Positions 8,070 through 17,647 are shown, numbered from the stretch's first letter. The stretch: DNA of 64,000 nucleotides from Lutibacter sp. A64 (GCF_022429565.1 NZ_CP092487.1:2560001-2624000), one strand, 5' to 3'. The notes: generated by a model from the letters alone, not told the origin. Numbers and translations: made by a program.

Positions 8070-9056
8070 ATGAAAAATTATATGATTTTTGTCATTTTTA
8101 CACTATTTATAGCTTGTAAAAAAGAACAAACAAAAATAAAGTCATTACAAGGAAATGCCATAGGAACCGCATATTCTATAAAATATATTTCTCCAGAGAA
8201 TTTAAATTTTGAATTAAAGATTGATAGTATTATTAACATTGTAAATAAATCAACTTCAACTTATATTCCTAGTTCAGATATTTCTAAAATAAACCATGGT
8301 GATACTACAATAGTAGTAGATGCTATTTTTGAAGAAGTATTTAAAAAATCTGAAAAAATATACAATGAAACAAATGGTGATTTTGACCCAACAGTAGGTA
8401 TTTTGGTAAATGCTTGGGGTTTTGGACCAGAAAAAAAAATAAACAACCTAGATTCACTTAAAATAGATTCGCTCTTAAACTATGTTGGATTTAATAAAGT
8501 AGCTCTTATTAACAAAAAGGTAAAAAAGTTATATCCTGAAATTTATTTTGATTTTAACGCTATTGGTAAAGGATATTTGGTTGATATGGTTGCAAGAGAA
8601 TTTGAAGCCGTCAATATTAAAAATTATATGGTAGAAATTGGAGGTGAAATTAGAGTTAGAGGTAAAAATCAACATAACGAATTTTGGAAAATTGCAATAG
8701 AAAATCCAAATGAAGATGGCACTAGATCCTTTGCTAAAGTAATTCAATTAAAAAATGAAGCTATGGCAACTTCGGGTAATTATAGAAAATATAGAATAGC
8801 CGAAAATGGTAAAAAATATGTACACACTATTAATGCAAAAACAGGTTATGCTAACGAAAGTAATTTATTAAGTGCATCTGTAATTGCTAAAACTGATTGT
8901 GCAGATGTTGATGGCTATGCAACTGCTTTAATGGCTATGGGTTTAGAAAAATCAAAAGCATTTTTAGAAAAGCACACCAACCTAAAAGCCTTTTTAATTT
9001 ATGCAAATGAAAATCATGAAATTAAAACATATACCTCCCCTAATTTTGAGAAATAA
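8070..9056 (+). CDS. apbE: FAD:protein FMN transferase ApbE (lipoprotein)
   Basis: ApbE (328 aa) cuts FAD and attaches the FMN half to a Thr/Ser in target proteins such as NqrB and NqrC. The signal peptide ends in FIAC (Cys16), placing it on the periplasmic side of a membrane, where the NqrC site lies. Family motifs are GNAIGTAYSI near the mature N-terminus, DFNAIGKGYLVDM (FAD binding), EIGGEIRVRG, MATSGNYRKY, HTINAKTGYA, and the metal-binding ADVDGYATALMAMG near the end. The nqr operon lies 1.6 kb upstream on the same strand, which suggests it serves that complex, although the two are separate transcription units. Confidence 0.95.
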   Translation: MKNYMIFVIFTLFIACKKEQTKIKSLQGNAIGTAYSIKYISPENLNFELKIDSIINIVNKSTSTYIPSSDISKINHGDTTIVVDAIFEEVFKKSEKIYNETNGDFDPTVGILVNAWGFGPEKKINNLDSLKIDSLLNYVGFNKVALINKKVKKLYPEIYFDFNAIGKGYLVDMVAREFEAVNIKNYMVEIGGEIRVRGKNQHNEFWKIAIENPNEDGTRSFAKVIQLKNEAMATSGNYRKYRIAENGKKYVHTINAKTGYANESNLLSASVIAKTDCADVDGYATALMAMGLEKSKAFLEKHTNLKAFLIYANENHEIKTYTSPNFEK

Positions 9057-9436
9057 AATAGCCATAGTATAACCTATTTAAATTACAATAATACCTGTTG
9101 TGCATTTTGACAAAAATGCGTCAATTCGAGTGAATTTTAGCCTTTTTAGGCTTAAAATTAGTATTGAAAATGGTATTTTTATAGAACTATAATGGTTCTC
9201 GATACGATTTATTATCAAAAATCACTCGAACTGACGCTAATACACGAGTAAATAATCAAAATGCACATCGGGTTAATAATAATTTAACAAATTGTCCACT
9301 TACTTGGTTGTAAAATTTATGTTATTATTTTTTACAATATTTAATATTCTCATTATAATTTTATAACATTAGAAAATCTTTACGATAAACCTTCATTCAT
9401 ATTTTCGCTCTAAACTAATTAAACAATTTAGAAAAT
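9057..9436 (+). repeat. 380-bp intergenic region with a nested inverted-repeat element
   Basis: No gene is seen. The element spans about 9099-9266. Its outer arms are an 11-bp pair (GTGCATTTTGA at 9100-9110, TCAAAATGCAC at 9256-9266). Its inner arms are a 16-bp pair with one mismatch (GCGTCAATTCGAGTGA at 9118-9133, TCACTCGAACTGACGC at 9222-9237). A small hairpin (AGCCTTTTTAGGCT) lies between. The inner arm with TTCTCGATACGATTT resembles the 'tctcgatacg...cactcgaactgacg' intergenic repeats I associate with flavobacteria. It looks like a MITE or REP-like unit. The SusC promoter may lie at 9400-9407 (TATTTTCG, one mismatch to consensus). Confidence 0.65.
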
Positions 9437-12400
9437 ATGAAAAAACATTCTACAAGAAATATTCTTTTATTGATATTTTCAATGATATGGATAACAGGAT
9501 TTTCTCAAACTCTAATTAAAGGAAAAGTCGTTGATGAGACTAATTTACCTTTACCAGGAGCATCTATCATTTTAAAGGATTCTAACAAAGGAGTTATAAC
9601 AAACTTTGATGGTGATTTCTTTGTTGAAACAACTAAAACCAAAGAAACACTTATAGTTTCTTATATGGGTTATAAAACACAAGAAGTAAATTTTACCGGA
9701 AAAAATAACCTAACAATTGTTATGGTTGCAGATGCTCAAAGTTTGAATGAAATTGTAGTTACAGCCTTAGGAATTTCAAGAGAAGAAAAAAAAATAGGGT
9801 ATGCAACACAACAAATTAAAACAGAAATAATTGAAGAAGTAACAACACCTAACGTTGGTAATTTATTTACTGGTCAAGTAGCCGGACTTACTGTTAATAA
9901 TCCAACGGGGCTTTTTCAAAGTCCTTCTTTTTCATTACGAGGAAAAACACCATTAATTGTTATTGATGGTATTGCAGTAGAAACAGACTTTTTTGATGTT
10001 TCTGCAAATGACATCGAAAATATTAATGTTTTAAAAGGAACAACAGCCTCTGCATTATATGGATCAAGGGGTAGAAATGGAGCCATTTTAATAACTACCA
10101 AAAATGCAACTTCTGAAGGTTTAGAAGTTTCTATAACGCATAACACAATGGTTTCGGCAGGTTTTACTGTATACCCAGAAACACAAACAGAATATGGAAA
10201 TGGGTCTAACGGAAAATATGAGTTTTGGGACGGTAAAGATGGAGGTATTTCTGATGGAGATATGATTTGGGGTCCAAAATTTGAAGATGGAGTATTAGTA
10301 TCTCAATGGAATAGCCCTATTTATGATAATGTTACTGGTGAAACCACTCCTTGGTGGGGCGATGTTTCGGGTACACAATATGACGATAAATCTCGTTACT
10401 CCAGAGTACCAACACCTTGGGAATACCATGATAATTTAGGTGATTTTTTAGGAACTGGATTTATTTCATCAACAGATTTTTCTATAGCAAGTAAATCTGA
10501 AAAAAGTTCTTTTAGATTGTCTGGTAACTATTCTAACCAAAAAGATAGAGTACCTAATTCAGAATTAAAATCAGGTGGATTAAGCTTTAAAAGCACTACA
10601 CATTTAACTGATAAATTAACATTAGATAGTAAGTTATCCTATAACAAAGTTTATTCGCCTAACTATCCACGTCATGGCTATGGTCCAAAAAATCATATGT
10701 ATACCATTCTTATTTGGATGGGAGACGATGTAAACGGACAAGAATTAAAAGAACATATGTACGTACCAGGGCAAGAAGGATATAGACAAGCAAACTGGAA
10801 TTATGCCTGGTATAATAATGTATATTTTGCAGCAAACGAGCTTAATCAAAAATATGATGCAAATCTAGTTAACGCACAATTAAAATTAGACTACAAAATA
10901 ACTGAAGATTTTAATATTCAAGCTAGAGGTTCTGCGGTTTTAAAAAATATTTTTGAAGATCGCCAAAGTCCAAAAACATACTTAAATTATGGAGATGCCA
11001 GAGAAGGAGACTATAAAACATGGAATAGTGATAGACTAACTGTAGATTATGATGTTTTAGCTTCTTATAATAAAGACATAAATGAAGATATTTCTTTTGA
11101 TATAAATGCAGGAGCATCTACATATTACAGAAAATACCAAAGTGAATATAATTCTACAGATGGTTTAATTGTTCCTTTTGTTTATAGTTTAAATAATACG
11201 CAAGGAAATTTAAATGCAAGTACATATTACCAAGAAAAAGCTACAAATAGTGTTTATGCTACATTAGGAGTAGATTTATACAATGCTGTCTTTTTAACTT
11301 TTGCAGCAAGAAACGACTGGTCTTCAACATTACCAAAAGAAAATAGATCGTATTTTTATCCATCAGCAACCTTAAGTACAATTGTTTCAAATTATTTAGA
11401 ATTACCAGAAGCAATAGACTATTTTAAATTTTTTGGTTCTTGGGCAAAAGTTTCAAGTGATTTAAGTCCATACCAAACTGAAGCTTTTTACACAAATAAC
11501 AGTGTTTTTGGCGGAAATGTAAAGCTTCAATATCCTAATGGTTTAGTAAATCCAGATATTAATCCAGAGAGCTCTACTTCTTTTGAATTAGGGACATCTA
11601 TGGCTTTCTTAAAAAAGAAATTTAGTTTAGATCTTACTTACTATAATGTAGTAGATTCTAATCAAATAATAAACTTACCAATATCTAATACTTCTGGTTT
11701 TGAAAGCCGTAAAGTAAACGGAAACGAATACACTACTAATGGTGTAGAAGTTGTTTTAAATACAACACCAATACGCACTAATAATTTTAGATGGGATATT
11801 GCAACAAACTGGAGTAGAAAAGTAAAAAAAATTACAGAAATCTATGGTGGTGAAGACAGTTATGGAAATTTAAAACTTAACGAAAGAGCAGATAGTTATT
11901 ATGCAACTGTTTGGCAAAAATCTGCTGACGGTGATTTAATCCTAGGAAGTAACGGATTACCTATTAAAGATAACTTTCAACAAAACCTAGGACATACCGA
12001 TCCAAGTTGGACATTAGGTCTTCAAAATAATTTTAAATTTAAAAATTTAACCGTAAATGTTGGTATAGACGGTGTTTGGGGCGGGTTAATACGCTCTTTA
12101 ACTGTTGAAAAAATGTGGTGGGGTGGAAAGCATCCAAACTCAACAGAGTATAGAGATGAAGAATATGCTGCAGGCGTGCCTGTTTATGTTCCTAAAGGTG
12201 TAAATATAACAAGTGGTGAATTAATTACTGATATAGATGGAACTGTAATTTCTGACACCAGACAATATCAAGAAAATACTACAGCTGTTAACTGGCAAAC
12301 TTGGTCTCAAAACTATCCATATAGAGCTGCAGTTACTTATAAAGAAAATAAAAAGTTTGCAAACATTTTTAACCGTAGCTTCTTTAAATTACGTACACTT

Positions 12401-12589
12401 TCTTTTAAATACGACTTCACAGAAATGGCAAATATAGAAGGAATCAAAAATTTAGATGTAACACTTAGTGGTTATAATTTATTAATGTGGAAAAAGGCAG
12501 ATATTATTGACCCAGATTTTGGTAACGATGACAATTTGCAAGATCCATCAACAAGATATATAGGGCTTGGTGTTAATGTTAAATTTTAG
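9437..12589 (+). CDS. SusC/RagA-family TonB-dependent transporter
   Basis: A 1050-aa outer-membrane transporter that works with the SusD-like lipoprotein encoded next to it. A signal peptide (about 1-24, ending GFSQ) is followed by a carboxypeptidase-D-like regulatory domain (IKGKVVDETNLPLPGASI to about residue 105), then the plug (SLNEIVVTALGISREEKKIGYA), which contains the SusC family hallmark ALYGSRGRNGAILITTK. The remainder is a beta barrel ending in IGLGVNVKF. The ligand cannot be read from sequence, but the phosphoesterase downstream hints at phosphorylated substrates. susD begins 13 nt after the stop. Confidence 0.95.
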   Translation: MKKHSTRNILLLIFSMIWITGFSQTLIKGKVVDETNLPLPGASIILKDSNKGVITNFDGDFFVETTKTKETLIVSYMGYKTQEVNFTGKNNLTIVMVADAQSLNEIVVTALGISREEKKIGYATQQIKTEIIEEVTTPNVGNLFTGQVAGLTVNNPTGLFQSPSFSLRGKTPLIVIDGIAVETDFFDVSANDIENINVLKGTTASALYGSRGRNGAILITTKNATSEGLEVSITHNTMVSAGFTVYPETQTEYGNGSNGKYEFWDGKDGGISDGDMIWGPKFEDGVLVSQWNSPIYDNVTGETTPWWGDVSGTQYDDKSRYSRVPTPWEYHDNLGDFLGTGFISSTDFSIASKSEKSSFRLSGNYSNQKDRVPNSELKSGGLSFKSTTHLTDKLTLDSKLSYNKVYSPNYPRHGYGPKNHMYTILIWMGDDVNGQELKEHMYVPGQEGYRQANWNYAWYNNVYFAANELNQKYDANLVNAQLKLDYKITEDFNIQARGSAVLKNIFEDRQSPKTYLNYGDAREGDYKTWNSDRLTVDYDVLASYNKDINEDISFDINAGASTYYRKYQSEYNSTDGLIVPFVYSLNNTQGNLNASTYYQEKATNSVYATLGVDLYNAVFLTFAARNDWSSTLPKENRSYFYPSATLSTIVSNYLELPEAIDYFKFFGSWAKVSSDLSPYQTEAFYTNNSVFGGNVKLQYPNGLVNPDINPESSTSFELGTSMAFLKKKFSLDLTYYNVVDSNQIINLPISNTSGFESRKVNGNEYTTNGVEVVLNTTPIRTNNFRWDIATNWSRKVKKITEIYGGEDSYGNLKLNERADSYYATVWQKSADGDLILGSNGLPIKDNFQQNLGHTDPSWTLGLQNNFKFKNLTVNVGIDGVWGGLIRSLTVEKMWWGGKHPNSTEYRDEEYAAGVPVYVPKGVNITSGELITDIDGTVISDTRQYQENTTAVNWQTWSQNYPYRAAVTYKENKKFANIFNRSFFKLRTLSFKYDFTEMANIEGIKNLDVTLSGYNLLMWKKADIIDPDFGNDDNLQDPSTRYIGLGVNVKF

Positions 12590-12602
12590 AAATAAAAATA
12601 AA

Positions 12603-14084
12603 ATGAAAAAAATAGGAATTTTAATAGGATTACTAATTTTGATTAGCGTTACAGCTTGCCAAGATTTATCAGAAATAAATGAAAACCCAAACAATGTTAG
12701 CGAAACGCATCCACAATTGTTACTAACAAATATAGCCAGCAGTGCTTTTCAGTTACAAGGAACAAGTCCAATGTATGCTGCTCGTATGCTAGTGCAAACC
12801 GATGGAGAAAATACAAGCCAATATTACAATTGGGATAGAGCTAGTTTTGGAGACTACAACATGCTTAGCGAAGTTACCAAAATGATTCAAGAAGGAGAAA
12901 GAATAAATGCTGATGAATATATAGCACTAGGTAAATTTTTTAGAGCATTTTACTTTTTCAATTTAACTCTTACATTTGGAGATATACCATACAGTGAAGC
13001 TCTACAAGGCGAACTAAACGCTAATTATACACCTAAATATGACACTCAAAAAGATGTTTTTATAGGTATTTTAAATGAATTGTCAGAAGCTAACACTATT
13101 TTAGAAGGTAATACAAATATTATTGCTGGTGATATAATTTATAATGGTAATACAACACAATGGCAAAAATTAATCAACAGTTTTCGCTTAAAAGTTTTAA
13201 TTACATTATCAAAAAAAGTAAATGATTCAGATTTAGATATTATAAATTCATTTGCTAATATTTATACAAACAACCCAATAATGAAATCTAATGACGATAA
13301 TGGTCAGTTAGTATTCTTAGATCAAGAAGGTAGTAGGTATTCTTCTTTTAATTCAAGTGGATATGGATCAGGAATGTATATGTCATCTACTTTTATTAAA
13401 ATGTTACAAGATCGTAAAGACCCAAGACTTTTTGCATATTGCGGTCAAACAAAAAATGCTAAAGAAGCCGGTAAAGAAATAAATGATTTTACAGCATACG
13501 AAGGTGGAGACCCTTTAGCCCCTTATGCCGAAGTTAATCTAAAAGCAGCAGCAGGAGATGTATCTAAAGTAAATTTAAGATACTCTACAGACCCAACAGC
13601 AGAGCCTCATAATTTATTAAGCTATGCCGAATTAGAATTTATTTTAGCAGAAGCCGCAGTAAGAGGATGGATAAGCACTGATAGCAAAACTCATTATGAA
13701 AATGGAATAAAAGCTTCTTTTGAATTCTATAATACCTACGCAAAATCTTTTGAAAATTATTTTAACACATCTGCAGTTAACACATATTTATCAGAAAATC
13801 TTGTGATGTATAATAATAATTCTTCTTTAGAAGATAATTTAAATTTAATTTTAACTCAAAAATACATAATTTCATTTCACCAATCTGGATGGAGAATGTA
13901 TTTTGACAATTTGAGAACTGGATATCCAAATTTTGTACATAATGACAGTGATACACCACCAACCAGATGGGTTTACCCAACTTCAGAATACCAAGAAAAC
14001 ACACAAAATGTTTCTGAAGCAATTAAGACTCAATTTGGAGAAGGCAACGATCAAATACGAAAAATAACTTGGTGGTTAAAATAA
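12603..14084 (+). CDS. SusD/RagB-family nutrient-binding lipoprotein (SusD-like_2 type)
   Basis: A 493-aa surface lipoprotein that caps the SusC channel and captures ligand. The start at 12603 gives a clean signal peptide with lipobox VTAC (Cys19); an earlier in-frame ATG at 12567 overlaps susC and adds a non-signal-like extension. The sequence after the Cys (NENPNNVSETHPQLLLTNIA) is typical of the SusD-like_2 group. TPR-like helices follow (YIALGKFFRAFYFFNLTLTFGDIPYSEA), and later LSYAELEFILAEAAVRGW. It forms an operon with the SusC gene; a hairpin after its stop may separate it from the phosphoesterase gene. Confidence 0.93.
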   Translation: MKKIGILIGLLILISVTACQDLSEINENPNNVSETHPQLLLTNIASSAFQLQGTSPMYAARMLVQTDGENTSQYYNWDRASFGDYNMLSEVTKMIQEGERINADEYIALGKFFRAFYFFNLTLTFGDIPYSEALQGELNANYTPKYDTQKDVFIGILNELSEANTILEGNTNIIAGDIIYNGNTTQWQKLINSFRLKVLITLSKKVNDSDLDIINSFANIYTNNPIMKSNDDNGQLVFLDQEGSRYSSFNSSGYGSGMYMSSTFIKMLQDRKDPRLFAYCGQTKNAKEAGKEINDFTAYEGGDPLAPYAEVNLKAAAGDVSKVNLRYSTDPTAEPHNLLSYAELEFILAEAAVRGWISTDSKTHYENGIKASFEFYNTYAKSFENYFNTSAVNTYLSENLVMYNNNSSLEDNLNLILTQKYIISFHQSGWRMYFDNLRTGYPNFVHNDSDTPPTRWVYPTSEYQENTQNVSEAIKTQFGEGNDQIRKITWWLK

Positions 14085-14123
14085 ACCATTGTAGTTTACA
14101 TACACCACTTTTAAAAGTAATAC

Positions 14124-14154
14124 AAAACCTTGAAAACTTAATTTTCAAGGTTTT
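14124..14154 (+). terminator. Hairpin between susD and the phosphoesterase gene
   Basis: A perfect 13-bp stem (AAAACCTTGAAAA / TTTTCAAGGTTTT) with a 5-nt loop, 17 nt before the next ATG. It could stop or reduce read-through, so that the phosphoesterase is made at a lower level than SusCD. The T run is short, so it may be leaky. Confidence 0.55.
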
Positions 14155-14171
14155 ACAACTAACATAAAATT

Positions 14172-15776
14172 ATGAAAACTAATAAATTGTTTTACTTTTT
14201 CATCTTAATTTGCTTTAATTTAACTGCACAAATAGATGAAATAAAAATTGAAATTGAGCCTTATTTACAAGATGCAACTCCATCTTCTATAATAATAATG
14301 TGGCAAACAAATAAAAATGAAGAGAGTATTGTTGAATGGGGGCTTACACCTAAATTAGGCGAAAAAACCGAAGGAATTGCTTATGATGTAAATTTTACTG
14401 AAGCAAGAATTCATGAAGTTACTTTAAAAAACTTAGAACGCTTTACCAACTATTATTACAGAGTAAAAACAGGAAATACAACTTCAGATATTTTTCAATT
14501 TAAAACTCCACCTTTTGCAACCGATAACAAATCTTTTAAAATTGTTGCAATGAGTGATATGCAATACGACCATAATCAACCAGATAAATTTAACGAGATT
14601 ATTAATGATGGTGTTTTAAAATTTTTAAAAACTGAGTTTAAAGATAGTTTGCCAGATAACTTAGCATTAGTCATGATTCCTGGAGATTTAGTTGAAAATG
14701 GATCAAAATACTATCAATGGAAAGATCACTTTTTTAAGCCTTCAGAAAAACTATTTAGCAATGTTCCTGTATATCCTGTATTAGGAAACCATGAAAGAAA
14801 CTCACTTTATTATTTTAAATATTTTAGCCTTCCTAAAAATGGTAGTCCAGAATATGCCGAACATTGGTGGTATAAAGATTATGGAAATACACGAATTATT
14901 GGATTAGATTCTAACGATGGATACAGAAATTCTAGAGAACAATATAATTGGTTAAAAGATTTGCTAAACAAAACTGCAAAAAATAATGATATTGATTTTG
15001 TTTTTGCTCAATTACACCATCCTCATAAATCTGAACTATGGATTCCTGGGGAAGAAGATTTTACTGGAAAAGTAGTTGATTTATTAGAGAAATTTAGTAC
15101 TGAAACAGGCAAGCCAAGTATTCACTTTTTTGGACATACTCACGGATATTCTAGAGGACAATCTAAAGATCATAAACATTTATGGGTTAATGTTGCAAGT
15201 GCCGGAGGTGCTATAGATAATTGGGGAGAATTTGAAGGTAGAGATTATGATGAATTTACAGTTACGCAAGATGAATATGGATTTGTAATGGTTGAAGTTG
15301 ATGCTAATAAAAACAATCCTAAATTTACTTTGAAAAGAGTTAGTAGAGGAAATACTAAAGAATTTAAAAATAATATAATTACAGACAGTATTACTATTTT
15401 TAAAAATGAAAAGAAACCACAGACTCCAGAGGCTATTACCCCTAATAACTTAACAATGCCAATAACTGGAGTAGTTTTAAAAGCAAATAACTTTAAAAGC
15501 TCTCTTAATAAAGCATTTCACGCAGCATCTAACTGGCAAGTGTCAACAGATTTAGAGTTTAAATCAATAGTATACGATAGTTGGAAACAATTTGAAAATT
15601 GGTACTATAAAGAAAATAGACAAGAAAAAGATGATTTAACCGATGAAGAAATTGAAAAACGCTTAACTAATAATACTACTTATTATTGGAGAGTACGCTA
15701 TAGAGACCAACACTTAAATTGGAGTAATTGGTCTAAAACTGCTACATTTAAAACAATGCAATCTAAAGAAAATTAA
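14172..15776 (+). CDS. Secreted metallophosphoesterase with fibronectin-like domains
   Basis: A 534-aa secreted enzyme with a signal peptide (about 1-19). Residues about 25-113 form a fibronectin III / purple-acid-phosphatase N-terminal-like domain (IEPYLQDATPSSIIIMWQT). The calcineurin-like metallophosphoesterase domain follows, with ligands in SDMQ (Asp129), PGDL (Asp172), GNHE (206-208), LHHPH (His282/283) and GHTHGYSRG (His322/324). The PAP-type Tyr of GDxxY is absent, so a red Fe(III)-Tyr purple phosphatase is less likely. A second Fn3-like domain (about 435-530) closes the protein. Its place behind SusCD suggests release of phosphate from imported or surface-bound phosphoesters. Substrate is unknown. 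Confidence 0.85.
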   Translation: MKTNKLFYFFILICFNLTAQIDEIKIEIEPYLQDATPSSIIIMWQTNKNEESIVEWGLTPKLGEKTEGIAYDVNFTEARIHEVTLKNLERFTNYYYRVKTGNTTSDIFQFKTPPFATDNKSFKIVAMSDMQYDHNQPDKFNEIINDGVLKFLKTEFKDSLPDNLALVMIPGDLVENGSKYYQWKDHFFKPSEKLFSNVPVYPVLGNHERNSLYYFKYFSLPKNGSPEYAEHWWYKDYGNTRIIGLDSNDGYRNSREQYNWLKDLLNKTAKNNDIDFVFAQLHHPHKSELWIPGEEDFTGKVVDLLEKFSTETGKPSIHFFGHTHGYSRGQSKDHKHLWVNVASAGGAIDNWGEFEGRDYDEFTVTQDEYGFVMVEVDANKNNPKFTLKRVSRGNTKEFKNNIITDSITIFKNEKKPQTPEAITPNNLTMPITGVVLKANNFKSSLNKAFHAASNWQVSTDLEFKSIVYDSWKQFENWYYKENRQEKDDLTDEEIEKRLTNNTTYYWRVRYRDQHLNWSNWSKTATFKTMQSKEN

Positions 15777-15815
15777 AACGCTTTATAAGAACTTACAATA
15801 CTATTAATACTTTAG

Positions 15816-16006
15816 AAAAAAGAGACCGTCTAAAAATCTAGAAACCCGTCATTCTGAACTTGATTCAGAACCTTATCTTACAGATAATCAATAAACATAA
15901 GAACCTGAATTCGAAGACTCACGAATTCCATATTATAAAATGTGAAATAGATGAGTAAATAAATGCAGGTTGACGAAAATTCAACTTTTTAGACAGTCTC
16001 TTTTTT
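15816..16006. repeat. Inverted-repeat element between convergent genes (copy 1)
   Basis: Terminal arms of 21 bp with 20 matches: 15816-15836 (core GAGACCGTCTAAAA) and 15986-16006 (core TTTTAGACAGTCTC). The interior holds a second palindrome, TTCTGAA-CTTGA-TTCAGAA (15852-15870), of the 'GTCATTCTGAACTTGATTCAGAA' kind seen in many bacterial intergenic repeats. The right arm overlaps the stop codon of the methyltransferase gene. A related, more worn copy is at 61553-61638. It may serve as a large two-way terminator. Confidence 0.7.
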
Positions 16007-16772
16007 ATTTACTACAAACTGGTAAAATTTCTCCTTTTACCAAACAATATTTTGTAATTAATTCTGGTGAAATTGTTTTAGAATAGTCAACCTCTTCTAC
16101 ACTAAAACCAGTAGTTCTTAAACGCTCAAAATAATCTCTTCCATAAACACGCACGTGATCATATTGACCAAAATGTTTTGCACGTTCTTCGGGTGAAGTT
16201 ATAGAAAAATCTTCGTATGTTTCGGCTAAATTTAAATCTTGTGGGATTTGAAAAATACCTAATCCTCCAGGTTTTAAAACACGGTACAATTCGCTCATTG
16301 CTTTTGCATCGTCTGGAATATGTTCTAATACATGGTTGCAAAAAACAACATCAAAAGAATTTGCTTCAAAAGGTAAATCGCAAATATCTGCTTTTACATC
16401 TGCAATAGGAGAATATAAATCGGCAGTAATATACTCTAAATTGGTTTGTTTTTTAAAACGTTTTAAAAAGCATTGTTCAGGTGCAATATGTAGAACCTTT
16501 TTAGGTTTTGTAAAAAAATCTGTTTCACTTTTTAAATACAGCCATAATAATCTATGTCGCTCTAAAGAAAGTGTGCTTGGAGAAAGTGCATTTAAACGCT
16601 GTTCTCCATAACCATATGGTAACATTTTTCTAAAACTTTTACCATCAATAGGATCTGTATAATTACTACCTTTTAAATAAATTGCAACCAACGGAGCCAC
16701 CCAATAACTAACTTTTATTAGTATTGGACGTGGAACAGCATTCAAAAAAAACTTAAAAAGCTTCGTTAACAT
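16005..16772 (-). CDS. Class I SAM-dependent methyltransferase
   Basis: A 255-aa protein with a methyltransferase domain in residues about 90-200. Motif I is the variant VLHIAPEQC (93-101), followed by YITADLY, then DICDLPFEANSFDVVFCNHVLEHI (about 129-152) and ELYRVLKPGGLGIFQIP (161-177). The N-terminal 35 residues are hydrophobic and may touch the membrane. The substrate is not evident; small-molecule or polysaccharide methylation are both possible. It follows map by 33 nt on the same strand and is probably co-transcribed with it. Confidence 0.85.
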   Translation of the reverse strand: MLTKLFKFFLNAVPRPILIKVSYWVAPLVAIYLKGSNYTDPIDGKSFRKMLPYGYGEQRLNALSPSTLSLERHRLLWLYLKSETDFFTKPKKVLHIAPEQCFLKRFKKQTNLEYITADLYSPIADVKADICDLPFEANSFDVVFCNHVLEHIPDDAKAMSELYRVLKPGGLGIFQIPQDLNLAETYEDFSITSPEERAKHFGQYDHVRVYGRDYFERLRTTGFSVEEVDYSKTISPELITKYCLVKGEILPVCSK

Positions 16773-16805
16773 GTAGTTGGTTTATATTTATTCTTTATTT
16801 TAAAA

Positions 16806-17624
16806 TTAAACAACTAACGGCACTTCTCTAAATGCATCTTCTTCATTGCTTTCTATACCTAATTCTTTATAAATATATTTAAAGGTAGAAAGTAATTCTG
16901 GCTTACCATTTACAATAGCCACATCATGTTCAAAATGTGCACTTGGTTTGTTATCTCTAGTTAAAATTGTCCAACCATCACTTAATTGGTTAATTCTATG
17001 AGTTCCTAAATTAATCATCGGTTCAATAGCAACTACCATACCTTCAACAAACTTTTTACCTCTTCCTCTTTTACCATAATTAGGCATTTCTGGATCTTCG
17101 TGCATTTTTTTCCCTACGCCATGACCTACTAATTCTCTAACAACACCATAACCTCTTTCTTCGCAATAATTTTGAATTGCATAACCTACATCTCCTACTC
17201 TATTTCCAGCTTTAAACGCTGCAATACCTTTATATAAGCTTTCTTTAGTAACTTCTAATAGTTTTTTAGTTTCTGGGGCAACTTCGCCTACTTCAAAAGT
17301 ATAAGCATGGTCTCCGTAAAAACCATTTTTTAACGCACCACAATCTATTGAAATAATATCACCATCAACTAATGGTTTATCGTTTGGTATTCCATGAACA
17401 ACTTGTGCATTCGGACTCATACAAAGTGTATTTGGAAAATCGTATAATCCTAAAAACCCAGGTATGGCACCTTGATCTCTTATAAATTCTTCAGCTATTT
17501 TATCTAAAAACAACGTTGTTACTCCTGGTTTTACTTCTTTTGCTAATAAACCTAAAGTTTTAGACACTATTAATGCACTTTCTCGCATTAATTCAATTTC
17601 TTCTCGTGTTTTAATTAATATCAT
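16806..17624 (-). CDS. map: Methionine aminopeptidase, type I
   Basis: Map (272 aa) removes the initiator Met from new proteins. The dinuclear metal ligands are in place: Asp94 (SIDCG), Asp105 (GDHAYTF), His168 (ELVGHGVGKKMHEDP), Glu201 (VAIEPM) and Glu232 (AHFEHDVAI). His78 (VVHGIP) is the substrate-contacting His. There is no N-terminal extension or zinc-finger motif. A -7 element lies 24 nt upstream. It appears to head an operon with the methyltransferase gene. Confidence 0.96.
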   Translation of the reverse strand: MILIKTREEIELMRESALIVSKTLGLLAKEVKPGVTTLFLDKIAEEFIRDQGAIPGFLGLYDFPNTLCMSPNAQVVHGIPNDKPLVDGDIISIDCGALKNGFYGDHAYTFEVGEVAPETKKLLEVTKESLYKGIAAFKAGNRVGDVGYAIQNYCEERGYGVVRELVGHGVGKKMHEDPEMPNYGKRGRGKKFVEGMVVAIEPMINLGTHRINQLSDGWTILTRDNKPSAHFEHDVAIVNGKPELLSTFKYIYKELGIESNEEDAFREVPLVV

Positions 17625-17647
17625 TTTTAATTGTAAATTAATTTCTG

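Noticed and set aside
12567-12602. Upstream start for the SusD-like gene.
   Set aside because: It overlaps susC and places 12 non-signal residues before the lipoprotein signal; the ATG at 12603 gives a standard lipobox.
14172-15776. Classification of the phosphoesterase as a true purple acid phosphatase.
   Set aside because: The metal-ligand Tyr of the GDxxY motif is absent (GDLVE), so only the broader metallophosphoesterase label is justified.
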